A stretch of 64,000 bases of DNA. It comes from Methylotenera sp. (lineage in GTDB: Bacteria > Pseudomonadota > Gammaproteobacteria > Burkholderiales > Methylophilaceae). The notes under the pieces are model-generated. The model worked only from the letters and a program-made list of their open reading frames with translations. It had not been told where the DNA came from and did no database searches. Positions within the stretch are counted from its first letter, which is position 1; every line of letters begins with the position of its first letter. The position numbers and the translations under genes are program-made. This document shows, one piece after another, positions 1 through 8,636 of this stretch. The stretch spans positions 179,059-243,058 of the forward strand of contig JAKFVD010000016.1 of the NCBI GenBank assembly GCA_021732365.1, given 5' to 3'.

Positions 1-1
1 G

Positions 2-301
2 ATATTGGTTTTATTGGCCGTACCACTTAGCTTTGTAGATCCTCGTGCTGGTCGCTCACTTAACTTAATGTTTGCACTGTTAATCTATATCATCTACAAC
101 AATATGCTCAGCATTTTTCAGGCATGGGTAACGCAGGGGCGCCTAAGCACCATGATTGGCTTATGGCCAGTACATCTGTTTTTCTTAATATTGGCGGTCT
201 ATATGTATTATCGCCGCACCTATTTATTACCGATTATGCCTGTGTTTTTATCCACGCTTTGGTCTGGCAAACGCTTTAAAAGTAGGCAATTAAGCCCATG
301 A
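2..301 (+). CDS. lptF: LPS export permease LptF, C-terminal part (partial)
   Basis: The reading frame is open at the left edge, so only about the last 99 residues are seen. They hold the C-terminal membrane segments of the LptF/LptG (YjgP/YjgQ) family, including the run PLSFVDPRAGRS followed by two hydrophobic helices and a basic tail. LptF pairs with LptG and the LptB ATPase to lift lipopolysaccharide from the inner membrane towards LptC/LptA. The identification leans on the adjoining lptG: the stop codon overlaps the lptG start in an ATGA, as is usual for this operon. The true start lies outside the window. Confidence 0.88.
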   Translation: MLVLLAVPLSFVDPRAGRSLNLMFALLIYIIYNNMLSIFQAWVTQGRLSTMIGLWPVHLFFLILAVYMYYRRTYLLPIMPVFLSTLWSGKRFKSRQLSP

Positions 302-1386
302 ATATTTTCAATCGTTATTTTTGGCAAGAAACCTGCATTAATATTTTAATGATTATGCTGGGTTTGTTAGCCTTATTTTCCTTCTTCGATTTGATTCAAG
401 AGCTGGATACGCTTGGCCGCGGTGATTACGGGATTAGCACCATGCTCATGTTTGTTGCGTTAAGTATCCCAGGCCATATTTACGAAGTAGTTCCAGTAGC
501 CGTTTTAGTGGGCATGATGTATAGCCTTGGTACGCTGGCGCGTAATTCTGAGCTAGTAGTCATGCGTGTAAGTGGCATTTCTGTTGTTGATATTGGCTGG
601 ATTTTGATTAAAGTCGGCTTTTTGTTCACAGTAATTACTTTTTTAGTGGGCGAGTTAATCACGCCAATCAGTGAAAAAATGGCGCAGCGCATGCGCATTA
701 AAGCCACCGATTCAGTCGTTGCCCAAGATTTTAAAACGGGCCTCTGGGTAAAAGACGCTAAAAGCTTTGTGAATGTAGAAAACGTGCTGCCAGACGCCAG
801 CTTATTAAATATTCATATTTACGAATTTGATGAAAACTTTAGATTACGCAGCATTAGTAACGCCAAAAGTGGCGCTTTTGAAGATGAGCGTTGGCGCTTA
901 TCCAAGGTTACACAAACCAAATTTAACAACGCTAAAGTGATTCAGCAGAGCAATATTCAGACACAGTTCTTTAACGAAGCCAATTGGAAATCGTTGATTC
1001 GGCCAGAATTGCTTAACGTGTTACTAGTGGCCCCTGAAAAAATGTCTGCATGGAATCTTTATTCGTTTATCAACCACTTAAGCGCCAATAAACAAAAAAC
1101 TACGCGTTACGAAGTGGCGCTATGGGCAAAAATGATTTACCCGCTGGCTTGCATGGTGATGGTGATTTTGGCTTTGCCGTTTGGGTTTTTGCAACAACGC
1201 TCGGATGGCACTAGCGCGAAAATTTTTATCGGCATATTGCTAGGGGTTGTCTATCAAATTATGAATCGGGTGTTTATTCATTTAGGCGTGCTCAATGATT
1301 GGCCGCCGTTAATGAGCGCGATTATTCCAACTATTTTATTCTTGCTTGCTGGGTTAAGTATGCTGTTTTTGGTGGAACGGCGCTAG
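298..1386 (+). CDS. lptG: LPS export ABC transporter permease LptG
   Basis: This 362-residue inner-membrane protein has the LptG layout: about three N-terminal transmembrane helices (roughly residues 12-130), a periplasmic beta-jellyroll-like domain (about 135-270), and three C-terminal helices (about 275-360). The first cytoplasmic loop has the family run LARNSELVVMRVSG, which in this family contacts the LptB ATPase. It starts inside the last codons of lptF (ATGA overlap), so the two are translationally coupled. The next gene is convergent and its stop codon directly abuts this one. Confidence 0.95.
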   Translation: MNIFNRYFWQETCINILMIMLGLLALFSFFDLIQELDTLGRGDYGISTMLMFVALSIPGHIYEVVPVAVLVGMMYSLGTLARNSELVVMRVSGISVVDIGWILIKVGFLFTVITFLVGELITPISEKMAQRMRIKATDSVVAQDFKTGLWVKDAKSFVNVENVLPDASLLNIHIYEFDENFRLRSISNAKSGAFEDERWRLSKVTQTKFNNAKVIQQSNIQTQFFNEANWKSLIRPELLNVLLVAPEKMSAWNLYSFINHLSANKQKTTRYEVALWAKMIYPLACMVMVILALPFGFLQQRSDGTSAKIFIGILLGVVYQIMNRVFIHLGVLNDWPPLMSAIIPTILFLLAGLSMLFLVERR

Positions 1387-1839
1387 CTACTTAACCGTTT
1401 TTTTAGTATGAATAAAATGTGACTTAAGTATTCTATCGTGTAGATACAATCGGTTTTTATCCACTAAAGCCCATAAAAACCCCAGCCCGAAAATACAGGC
1501 AGATGCGCTAGCCAACACATAACGAAGCATCGCTTGCTGGGTGCTCAATATAGTGCCAGTTTCATTTACCAGTTGCATGCGCCAAGTTTGGGTTGCCAGT
1601 GTTTGCCCACTTTTATTCCAACACCATACAAAATAAGCACCTGTCACTAGCCATAGTGAAGTCTGCAAAAGAAAACGCTTATACGATTGCGTGGCATCTC
1701 CAAATAAAACCACAAATATCCATGCACAGATAAACCACAGCGCAATCAATAATAGTAACTCATAAACGCAGGCGGCTAGCAATCTGAAATAGCCAATCTT
1801 ATCGTGCGCATCGACTGTGCTTGTCGGTTTTTCGGTCAT
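1387..1839 (-). CDS. RDD family membrane protein
   Basis: A 150-residue protein with three to four hydrophobic segments. It has the RDD-family features: a short N-terminal helix entry (RLLAACVYELLLLIALWF), the central GQTLATQTWRMQLVNETG segment typical of the domain, and a C-terminal helix followed by LHDRILKSHFI. RDD proteins are small membrane proteins of mostly unknown role; some are linked to Na+/H+ exchange. It is the last gene of a minus-strand group (sigma factor, DUF3619, DUF3106, RDD) often found together in Betaproteobacteria. A terminator between it and the DUF3106 gene suggests it also has its own promoter. Its stop abuts the lptG stop. Confidence 0.85.
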   Translation of the reverse strand: MTEKPTSTVDAHDKIGYFRLLAACVYELLLLIALWFICAWIFVVLFGDATQSYKRFLLQTSLWLVTGAYFVWCWNKSGQTLATQTWRMQLVNETGTILSTQQAMLRYVLASASACIFGLGFLWALVDKNRLYLHDRILKSHFIHTKKTVK

Positions 1840-1870
1840 TTTATTCGGTTAACTTTTAAAATATTGGCAA

Positions 1871-1904
1871 GAAAAAAGCCCGCAATTTAATGTTAGCGGG
1901 CTTT
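1871..1904 (-). terminator. Rho-independent terminator after DUF3106 gene
   Basis: A perfect 9-bp stem (AAAGCCCGC at 1875-1883 with GCGGGCTTT at 1896-1904) and 12-nt loop. Read on the minus strand it ends in a run of six T before C. It lies just downstream of the DUF3106 stop and upstream of the RDD gene. Confidence 0.85.
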
Positions 1905-1927
1905 GCATCAAAATTGTTGCAATCAAT

Positions 1928-2440
1928 CTATTCTAAATCAGACGCGTAATCTAGCTCTGGCGATTCTTTACGTAATTTTTCGCGTTCTACTTCTGATAGC
2001 TTTTGGTAATCTGCCCATTTCTTACGTACTTCATCCTTTTTATCAGCACTCAAAGCGTCAAACTGTTGATAACGTTTGCGCGCATTTTCGCGTTCATATG
2101 GTGTCATACGACTCCAACTATTTAATCTTTTTTGTACGCGCTGTTGTTTTTGCGCATCCATTTTTGGATAATCTGCTGCAATATCCAACATTTTTTCGCG
2201 TTGCCATGGGCGTAAAGTATCCCATTCAGACCCCAGAGGCGCTAACACTTTACGCTGATCCTCAGACAATTCAGACCAATTTTTAACTTGAGCACTGCTG
2301 CTGCCGCTGCCACCTGTAAGAGATGATTTAATGCTGCCGATATCACCCATTGCTACATGAGCAGGCTCGGCGAGATGCAAATTTTCTTGTGCGTACAAGT
2401 TACTAACTGCTATTAATAACAATAATAATATTTTATTCAT
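1928..2440 (-). CDS. DUF3106 secreted protein
   Basis: A 170-residue protein with a clear signal peptide (MNKILLLLLIAVSNLYA) and a mature part rich in Trp, Arg, Lys and Glu with repeated short units of the kind LSxxxREKxRxxW (residues about 60-160). This is the DUF3106 pattern: WSELSEDQRKVLAPL, WDTLRPWQREKMLDIA, WSRMTPYERENARKRY, FDALSADKKDEVRKKW. Proteins of this family sit beside an ECF sigma factor and a DUF3619 membrane protein in many Betaproteobacteria, as here. The function is unknown; a periplasmic sensory or regulatory role is only inference. Confidence 0.82.
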   Translation of the reverse strand: MNKILLLLLIAVSNLYAQENLHLAEPAHVAMGDIGSIKSSLTGGSGSSSAQVKNWSELSEDQRKVLAPLGSEWDTLRPWQREKMLDIAADYPKMDAQKQQRVQKRLNSWSRMTPYERENARKRYQQFDALSADKKDEVRKKWADYQKLSEVEREKLRKESPELDYASDLE

Positions 2441-2532
2441 GTCACTTTTTATTTCTGTTTATATTTAATTCTGTATTTTTTTGTAACCAACAACAGTCAA
2501 CAATAAATATTAAAGCATGAATCATCAAAACC

Positions 2533-2955
2533 TTAAAGTTTCGCTTGGGTACTATTTAAGCGCGGCTCAAAGCCTATATCCACAAAAGCCTCTGGCGGCA
2601 ATTCTGCGCCCAATAAAAACGCGTCGCCGTGCTCAGATTGTTGATTCAGTGTTTGCATCAAAACAAATCCAGCGATAATTGCGCCAATGAGCAGACCAGT
2701 TGAAGCAAGGCGATGATGCTCAGCCCAAGAAAACAAATGGCTAATAGTGCCATCTCGATTGACTGCAACACCTGTTTGATATTGCGCATGTGCTTTTACT
2801 GCAAGCTCTCTGCTGTTTTCAAGCTGCTTTAATGTGCGCATGCTTAAATAATTAGAATGTGTATTCAGCAAGCTAGCAATTTGCTTGGCATGCATTTCGT
2901 TAAGTACATTATCTTGTTGCTTATTAGTATCTAGATTTAAAGGGTTCATTGCCAT
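2533..2955 (-). CDS. DUF3619 membrane protein, putative anti-sigma partner
   Basis: A 140-residue protein with a soluble N-terminal half, one transmembrane helix (about residues 85-107, HRLASTGLLIGAIIAGFVLMQTL), and a short tail outside the membrane. This single-pass layout and position match DUF3619 proteins encoded directly after an ECF-like sigma factor; an anti-sigma role is plausible but unproven. I chose the ATG at 2955, not the longer open frame to 3042. That start overlaps the sigma factor stop (TAATG) and has an AGGAG ribosome-binding site 7 nt upstream. Confidence 0.8.
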   Translation of the reverse strand: MAMNPLNLDTNKQQDNVLNEMHAKQIASLLNTHSNYLSMRTLKQLENSRELAVKAHAQYQTGVAVNRDGTISHLFSWAEHHRLASTGLLIGAIIAGFVLMQTLNQQSEHGDAFLLGAELPPEAFVDIGFEPRLNSTQAKL

Positions 2956-3542
2956 TACTTTACTCCTAAATGTGCTATTGCGCGTGCGCCAAGGCCTTGC
3001 TTTTCTAACAAGGCGGCAAGGGTATGTACTGCACGAGAACAATGTGTTTTAACACTGCCTTGCGAACAGCCCATCACTTGCGCGGTTTCTGCAACGTCCA
3101 TATCTTCCCAGTAACGTAATATAAAGGCTTCACGTTGACGTGCAGGTAGTTTTTCAATTGCTTTTTCGATGATTTTCATGGTCTGACTTTGTTCAAGCTG
3201 CACCATTGGATTTTCAGACTCATCTTCTACATCAATGGTATCAAGCGGATCATGGTCCTCTTCACCATCTTGGCCTGCGCCAAACGACGAAAGCAAGGTT
3301 GTCCACATATTGCGGACTTTTTGTCTGCGCCAAAAATCGCGCATGGTATTTTGCAAAATACGTTGAAACAACATGGGATATTCTGTAACAGGTTTATCGG
3401 CGTATTTTTCAGCCAGCTTTAACATAGAATCTTGCACAATATCCAGCGCCGCATGCTCATCGCGCACAGCATAAACCGTTTGCTTAAAAGCACGGCGCTC
3501 TACATCGCGCAAAAAATCCGATAATTCTTGAGAACTTGCCAT
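2955..3542 (-). CDS. RNA polymerase sigma factor, sigma-70/ECF family
   Basis: A 195-residue sigma factor. Region 2 spans about residues 8-75, with the core-binding and -10 recognition segment DEHAALDIVQDSMLKLAEKY and the basic FQRILQNTMRDFWRRQK. An acidic linker follows at about 88-115. Region 4 (about 125-185) has the helix-turn-helix LPARQREAFILRYWEDMDV then AETAQVMGCSQGSVKTHCSRA. The linker is longer than in the smallest ECF factors. It is first in the operon with the DUF3619 and DUF3106 genes. What activates it cannot be told from the sequence. Confidence 0.9.
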   Translation of the reverse strand: MASSQELSDFLRDVERRAFKQTVYAVRDEHAALDIVQDSMLKLAEKYADKPVTEYPMLFQRILQNTMRDFWRRQKVRNMWTTLLSSFGAGQDGEEDHDPLDTIDVEDESENPMVQLEQSQTMKIIEKAIEKLPARQREAFILRYWEDMDVAETAQVMGCSQGSVKTHCSRAVHTLAALLEKQGLGARAIAHLGVK

Positions 3543-3695
3543 GAAATTTTTATTTAATCCTTGGCGCTAGTATAACAGTTTTAACTTTTTCGCCGATTGA
3601 GGTTTTGAACATGAGCAAGCTTGGCAAGTTTCTATATGCCGCAGTTTTTAGTTACAATTGTTGCTGTTTAATACTTTTAGGTATGAAAGAAATAT

Positions 3696-3923
3696 ATGAC
3701 GCGTATTTTGTTGCTAATTGCTTTAGTTTGGTTGTTATATGTGGTGATTAAACGCGCGTTTCTAACACCAAATTCTGACAATACTCATCAGCAAAACCCC
3801 AAAGTAGAAGAAAAAATTGTGCAATGTGCTGCATGCGGCATGCATGTACCCGAATCTGAAAGCATGCTCATTGAAAGTAAAATCATTTGCAACAATCCCG
3901 ATTGTCGTCAAAGCCTTAATTAG
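3696..3923 (+). CDS. PP0621-family small membrane protein
   Basis: A 75-residue protein with one N-terminal transmembrane helix (ILLLIALVWLLYVVI) and a C-terminal four-cysteine module (CAACGMHVPESE, then CNNPDC), a likely small metal-binding fold. The length, the CxxCG-HVPxxE motif and the position just before a PilS-type kinase gene match the PP0621 family. Two nucleotides separate it from the kinase gene, so the two are probably co-transcribed. The function is unknown. Confidence 0.82.
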   Translation: MTRILLLIALVWLLYVVIKRAFLTPNSDNTHQQNPKVEEKIVQCAACGMHVPESESMLIESKIICNNPDCRQSLN

Positions 3924-3925
3924 TC

Positions 3926-5566
3926 ATGGCAATTGATTTAACACCCAATATTGACGTCACGCTTACCGCTGCGCGCTGGCGTAGCTTAAAGCTTTATAAC
4001 GGTTATCGCTTACTGATCGCTTTACTATTTTTAGCGACTCAAAATGCGTTTCGTGATGGCGACTTTTTGCAAAATTCCGAAGTCCCTTTATTTTCTGCGT
4101 TGGTATTAGGCTATTTTATTTTCAGCTGTATATCGGCTATTCTCACTTGGCTAGAAAAACCCAATATTGACTTTAACTTACCTGCACAAATCATCATTGA
4201 TATTGTGTTTATTTTGCTGTTTATGCATGCACAGCAAAACGGTGTAACAGGAATTGGCTTATTGCTCATTATTACGATTGCCAGCGCCAGCTTAATTAGT
4301 GAGGGTCGATTAGCCTTATTTTATGCGGCACTAGCCACAATTGGTATTTTGCTAGAACAGTCTTATCAATTAGTTTCAGCTTCCAAACCCATGGAAAATT
4401 ACTCTGGCGCGGTCATGTTAAGCTTAAGCTGCTTTGCAACCGCTTGGCTTGCATACAGCTTAGCCAAGCGTGTGCAGCAAAGTGAGTTATTAGCCTCTGA
4501 ACGCGGTTTGGATGTGAAAAATATGGCGCAGATTAATGCGTTAATTACCCATGAAATGCAAGACGGCGTATTAGTAGTAGATCAAAACCTGCAAATTAAA
4601 CATCACAATACTCAAGCTAAACGCTTGTTAGGTTTTGATATTGAAGATAATGAGCAAGGCAATTGGCAAGAAAAATCGCTACAAATTATCTCACCAGAAA
4701 TCAGCGGCATGATTCGGCATTGGATGCATGAACAAGCCACATTAGCCGAATCTGGTCCTGCCAATATTTTAAAACTGAATACATCATCACATGAACTCAG
4801 GCTTAGGCTGCTACCAGTTGCCGAAAATCGCCATCAAGGTGCCGTGATTTTTATTGAAGACTGGTCGCAAATGCAAACGCAGGCGCACCAAGTTAAGCTG
4901 GCTGCGCTAGGTCGTTTAACCGCTAATATTGCGCATGAAATTCGCAATCCACTCAGCGCGATTAGCCACGCCAATCAATTGCTTCAAGAGGAAGAAGACA
5001 GCAGCCCTGCTAACAAACGCATGTTACAAATTATTGCCGATAACGTACAACGTCTTGATCAGATTATTAAAGATGTATTAGAGCTGAATCGTCGCGACCG
5101 CACCAATCAAGAAATGATACATCTTGAACATTTTATTACCGATTTTTATACACAATTTTGTGCAGTTGAGAAAATTCCTGCGCATTGTTTTAAACTATCA
5201 CTACACAATACAGATACGGTGATTGCGTTCGATAGGCGGCACTTAAACCAAATTTTATGGAATTTGTGTAAAAATGGTTGGCGTCACTCTAAAAATAGTG
5301 AAAATAGCCTTGAGTTAACGGTTTCAAACGCTGTAAAAATGCAAGATGTGCAGATTGAGATTAGCGATGATGGTGAGGGCATACCAGAAAATGTGCGCAA
5401 CCATTTATTTGAGCCTTTTTTTACCACAGAAAAGTCTGGCACTGGCTTAGGACTCTATATCGCGCGCGAACTGGCTGATGCGAATGGTGCTAAGTTACAA
5501 CTTAAACCATCCGCTCAATCAAGCAGCGCTGGGTCGCAATTTATCATTTATATCAAAAAGGCTTAA
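3926..5566 (+). CDS. pilS: Sensor histidine kinase, PilS type
   Basis: A 546-residue membrane kinase. Six hydrophobic segments fill about residues 20-185, followed by a PAS-like domain (about 200-310). A HisKA dimerisation domain carries the phospho-accepting His337 in ANIAHEIRNPLSAISHA, and the HATPase domain has the N box (WNLCKNGWRHS), G1 (DDGEGIP) and G2 (GTGLGLYI). The topology and the following NtrC-like regulator match PilS/PilR, which controls type IV pilin genes with sigma-54 in other proteobacteria. No pilus genes lie in the window, so the target set is inferred. It is translated just after the PP0621 gene and 5 nt before the regulator. Confidence 0.88.
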   Translation: MAIDLTPNIDVTLTAARWRSLKLYNGYRLLIALLFLATQNAFRDGDFLQNSEVPLFSALVLGYFIFSCISAILTWLEKPNIDFNLPAQIIIDIVFILLFMHAQQNGVTGIGLLLIITIASASLISEGRLALFYAALATIGILLEQSYQLVSASKPMENYSGAVMLSLSCFATAWLAYSLAKRVQQSELLASERGLDVKNMAQINALITHEMQDGVLVVDQNLQIKHHNTQAKRLLGFDIEDNEQGNWQEKSLQIISPEISGMIRHWMHEQATLAESGPANILKLNTSSHELRLRLLPVAENRHQGAVIFIEDWSQMQTQAHQVKLAALGRLTANIAHEIRNPLSAISHANQLLQEEEDSSPANKRMLQIIADNVQRLDQIIKDVLELNRRDRTNQEMIHLEHFITDFYTQFCAVEKIPAHCFKLSLHNTDTVIAFDRRHLNQILWNLCKNGWRHSKNSENSLELTVSNAVKMQDVQIEISDDGEGIPENVRNHLFEPFFTTEKSGTGLGLYIARELADANGAKLQLKPSAQSSSAGSQFIIYIKKA

Positions 5567-5571
5567 ATGTA

Positions 5572-6963
5572 ATGGCGCAATTTAATTGCTTAGTGGTAGA
5601 TGATGAAACCGACATTCGCGAATTGGTGGTATTAACACTTGAACGCATGGATATTCGCGCAGACAGTGCCAGCAGCGTAACCGAAGCCAAACAACTGCTA
5701 TCCAGCCAGACTTATAATTTATGCTTAACAGATATGCGCCTTCCTGATGGGCTTGGTCTTGAATTGGTGCAATATATTGCGGCTAACTATACTGGGCTGC
5801 CAGTTGCGGTGATTACTGCTTACGGCAGTGCAGAAAATGCGGTTTCTGCTTTAAAAGCAGGGGCGTTTGACTATTTAACCAAGCCCATTTCACTCAAACA
5901 ATTACGCCCATTAGTAGAATCAGCGCTTAAATTATCTAGCTCTGACGCCAAACAAACTAGCAATACAGTGGATTTAATCGGCAAATCACCCGCCATGGAT
6001 TATGTGCGCACCATGATTGAAAAATTAGCGCGCAGCCAAGCGCCTGTTTACATTAGCGGTGAATCGGGAAGCGGTAAAGAATTAGCCGCACGCTTAATTC
6101 ACAGCAACAGCTCGCGTCGCGATAAAACCTTTGTGGCGGTTAACTGTGGCGCCATACCCGAAAACTTAATGGAAAGTGAATTTTTTGGCTACAAAAAAGG
6201 GGCTTTTACAGGTGCCGCGCAAGATACTTCCGGTTTATTTCAAGCAGCAAATGGCGGCACTTTATTTTTAGACGAAGTGGCAGATTTGCCCTTAGCCATG
6301 CAAGTCAAATTACTGCGTGCGATTCAAGAGAAAAAAGTACGTACCGTAGGCGGCACTGCGGAGGAAAGTGTGGATGTGCGCATTATCAGCGCCACCCACA
6401 AAAACTTAAGCGATATGATGAGTAATGGCTTATTTAGGCAAGATTTGTATTATCGATTAAATGTGATTCAGCTCAAAATGCCTGCCTTGCGTGATAGGCC
6501 AGAAGATATTCCAGAGTTAACACATAAATTACTGCAAAAATTATGTGCCTCACAATCAATTGAATTGCCAATATTAGAAGAAAGTGCGGCTAAATTAATC
6601 GGCAAATTACATTTTGACGGCAATGTGCGTGAGTTGGAAAATATGCTGGAACGCGCGCTAGCATTGTGTGATGGTCAAAAAATCTGCACTGATGATTTGC
6701 TGATGGATCAAGAATTTAAATACCGTGCTGAAGATAAAATCACGTTTGACCCCAGCAAAACACTTGAAGTTGGCTTGTCTGAATATTTAGAAGACATTGA
6801 AAAGCGCGCGATTTTAAAAGCACTAGCCAAAGCCAATAACAATAAAACTGCTGCTGCTAAATTATTGGGCGTGAGCTTTAGAACGCTAAGATATCGATTA
6901 GCCAAGCTAGGCTTGGCTAAAGATGATGATACGGATATGTCGGATGAAAGTTTGTACGACTAA
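5572..6963 (+). CDS. pilR: Sigma-54-dependent response regulator, PilR/NtrC type
   Basis: A 463-residue three-domain regulator. The receiver domain is at 1-120, with phospho-acceptor Asp54 in LTDMRLPDG. The AAA+ domain (about 133-370) has Walker A GESGSGKE, the sigma-54 contact loop GAFTGA at residues 210-215 and Walker B GGTLFLDEV. A Fis-type helix-turn-helix is near the C-terminus (NNNKTAAAKLLGVSFRTLRYRLAKLG). It forms the output of the upstream kinase. Its TAA stop is the first three bases of a 17-bp tandem repeat. Confidence 0.92.
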   Translation: MAQFNCLVVDDETDIRELVVLTLERMDIRADSASSVTEAKQLLSSQTYNLCLTDMRLPDGLGLELVQYIAANYTGLPVAVITAYGSAENAVSALKAGAFDYLTKPISLKQLRPLVESALKLSSSDAKQTSNTVDLIGKSPAMDYVRTMIEKLARSQAPVYISGESGSGKELAARLIHSNSSRRDKTFVAVNCGAIPENLMESEFFGYKKGAFTGAAQDTSGLFQAANGGTLFLDEVADLPLAMQVKLLRAIQEKKVRTVGGTAEESVDVRIISATHKNLSDMMSNGLFRQDLYYRLNVIQLKMPALRDRPEDIPELTHKLLQKLCASQSIELPILEESAAKLIGKLHFDGNVRELENMLERALALCDGQKICTDDLLMDQEFKYRAEDKITFDPSKTLEVGLSEYLEDIEKRAILKALAKANNNKTAAAKLLGVSFRTLRYRLAKLGLAKDDDTDMSDESLYD

Positions 6964-7000
6964 TTAACCATGTACGATAATTAACCATGTACGATAATTA
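6961..7000. repeat. 17-bp tandem repeat between convergent genes
   Basis: The unit TAATTAACCATGTACGA occurs at 6961-6977 and again at 6978-6994, followed by a partial third copy (TAATTAAC). The seven bases before the array (GTACGAC) match the end of the unit except at the last base. The pilR stop codon is in copy one and the antiporter stop codon is in the partial copy, so the array spans the whole junction between the convergent genes. Confidence 0.9.
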
Positions 7001-7999
7001 ACTAAGCGCAATAAACAAATAAGTAACATACATCGCGCCATTCACCAACAAATGCCAAACCCGTATACCGCCTTTCGCCATTAAATAGCGCATCCAAACT
7101 GCCGCTAGCAATGTAATCACAAGTCCCCAAACCACTTCTGGACGCGGTTCCCACGGTGTCAGAGAGATACCAATCGCAGGCAATAAAGTGCCTTGAAACA
7201 CCATCGCACCTGTGATATTGCCAAATGCCAGCGTGTCTTTACCTTTACGAATCCACAAAATACTGTTCACTTTTTCGGGTAATTCAGTCGCGATTGGAAT
7301 AATCAGTAGTGATAACATCAATGCTGAAATGCCCAAAATATGTGAGGCTTCTTCCACGCCATTAATAAAGCCTTTTGCGCCTGCAATTAATAGCAACAAA
7401 CCTAAAACAATCTGTAATGTAATGGTGTAAGTGTTGGTTGGGATGCCTAATTTGCTCAAAAACATAGGGCTTTCCGCTTCTGTCGCATGGCCTTCTTCAA
7501 CCAAATTTTTAGAAGCGCTCAGTGTAATCCACACATAAACCACATAAATCAGCACCATCAGCAAGCCCAGCATATGGCGCACAATAATGTTGTCGTGTGG
7601 GACATACAAAGCGCCAGCAGCCACAATAAACGCAAAAATAAAAAAGTTTAAATCGCGCGTTAAGCCTGTGCGCTCTGGGCGCAAATGGCCATTGGTACCA
7701 CGGCGTTTCCATACTGAAATAGCCATTAAGCTAATAGATAGTGTTGCTAACATAAGCGGCGCACCCAAAATCGCACCTACACCAATTTCATGATTGGTAG
7801 CCATACTGGCAGTGCCTGCAAAAATCGCTAAAAGCGGCACCATGGTCTCTGGCAAAGCGGTACCAACAGCGGCAAATAATGAGCCTGTAACGCCTTCTGA
7901 AATGCCCAGTTTTTCGCCTAAATGTTCAAGCGCATTGGTAAATACTTCGGCCGCAATTAAAATAACAATCAGCATTACAAATAACTGTAAGAAAACCAT
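6998..7999 (-). CDS. Sodium/calcium exchanger family membrane protein (CaCA)
   Basis: A 333-residue integral membrane protein with about ten hydrophobic segments and the two inverted Na_Ca_ex repeats of the CaCA superfamily. The alpha-repeat signatures are VGTALPETMVPLLAI (about residues 46-60) and PIATELPEKVNSILW (about 236-250). Each carries the acidic residue that coordinates Ca2+ or Na+ in this fold. It probably exchanges a cation for Na+ or H+ at the inner membrane; the ion cannot be assigned from sequence. It is a single gene, convergent with pilR and divergent from ampD. Confidence 0.88.
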   Translation of the reverse strand: MVFLQLFVMLIVILIAAEVFTNALEHLGEKLGISEGVTGSLFAAVGTALPETMVPLLAIFAGTASMATNHEIGVGAILGAPLMLATLSISLMAISVWKRRGTNGHLRPERTGLTRDLNFFIFAFIVAAGALYVPHDNIIVRHMLGLLMVLIYVVYVWITLSASKNLVEEGHATEAESPMFLSKLGIPTNTYTITLQIVLGLLLLIAGAKGFINGVEEASHILGISALMLSLLIIPIATELPEKVNSILWIRKGKDTLAFGNITGAMVFQGTLLPAIGISLTPWEPRPEVVWGLVITLLAAVWMRYLMAKGGIRVWHLLVNGAMYVTYLFIALS

Positions 8000-8073
8000 G
8001 CTTAAACATCTCTAAAAATTAGGTAAGATGTTATTTTATCGGATTAATCGTGGTTTTGACTAAATAATTCATC

Positions 8074-8622
8074 ATGCTGCAAATCAACTCACAAGGATTT
8101 ATTACCAGTGCCAAACAAGTGTGCTCACCCAATTTTGATGCGCGACCTTGCCTAGACACAGCAGCGCCAGAAGTTAGTATGATTGTGATACACAACATTA
8201 GCCTGCCGCCCAATCAATACGGCGGCAATGGCATTATTGAATTATTTACCAACACGCTGAATCCTGATGAGCACCCTTACTACGCTGAGATTTACACGCG
8301 CAAAGTGTCATCACACTTTTTAATCAGGCGCGATGGTGAATTGCTGCAGTTTGTATCTTGCTTGCAGCGCGCTTGGCATGCTGGCGTATCAAATTGGTTG
8401 GGGCGTGAACGTTGTAACGATTTTTCTGTCGGAATTGAGCTGGAAGGCAGTGATTTTGAGGCGTTTGAATTGGCGCAATACAAGTCGCTGCAACTATTAA
8501 TTAATATTTTAAAACAGACTTATCCCATTCAAACTATTGTTGGTCACTCTGAAATTGCGCCTGGGCGCAAAACAGATCCTGGCCCTTATTTTGATTGGTC
8601 TATCATTAAACAAGAATCTTAA
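8074..8622 (+). CDS. ampD: 1,6-anhydro-N-acetylmuramyl-L-alanine amidase AmpD
   Basis: A 182-residue cytoplasmic zinc amidase of the amidase_2 family with no signal peptide, as expected for AmpD. By family comparison the zinc ligands are His40 (VIHNIS), His158 (VGHSEIAPGRKTDPGP) and Asp168, with catalytic Glu122 (GIELEG). It cleaves anhydro-muropeptides brought in during cell-wall recycling, and in many bacteria its loss derepresses ampC beta-lactamase. The start gives the usual family length. The RND efflux adaptor gene follows 14 nt later. Confidence 0.94.
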   Translation: MLQINSQGFITSAKQVCSPNFDARPCLDTAAPEVSMIVIHNISLPPNQYGGNGIIELFTNTLNPDEHPYYAEIYTRKVSSHFLIRRDGELLQFVSCLQRAWHAGVSNWLGRERCNDFSVGIELEGSDFEAFELAQYKSLQLLINILKQTYPIQTIVGHSEIAPGRKTDPGPYFDWSIIKQES

Positions 8623-8636
8623 AAATCGCGAATCTT

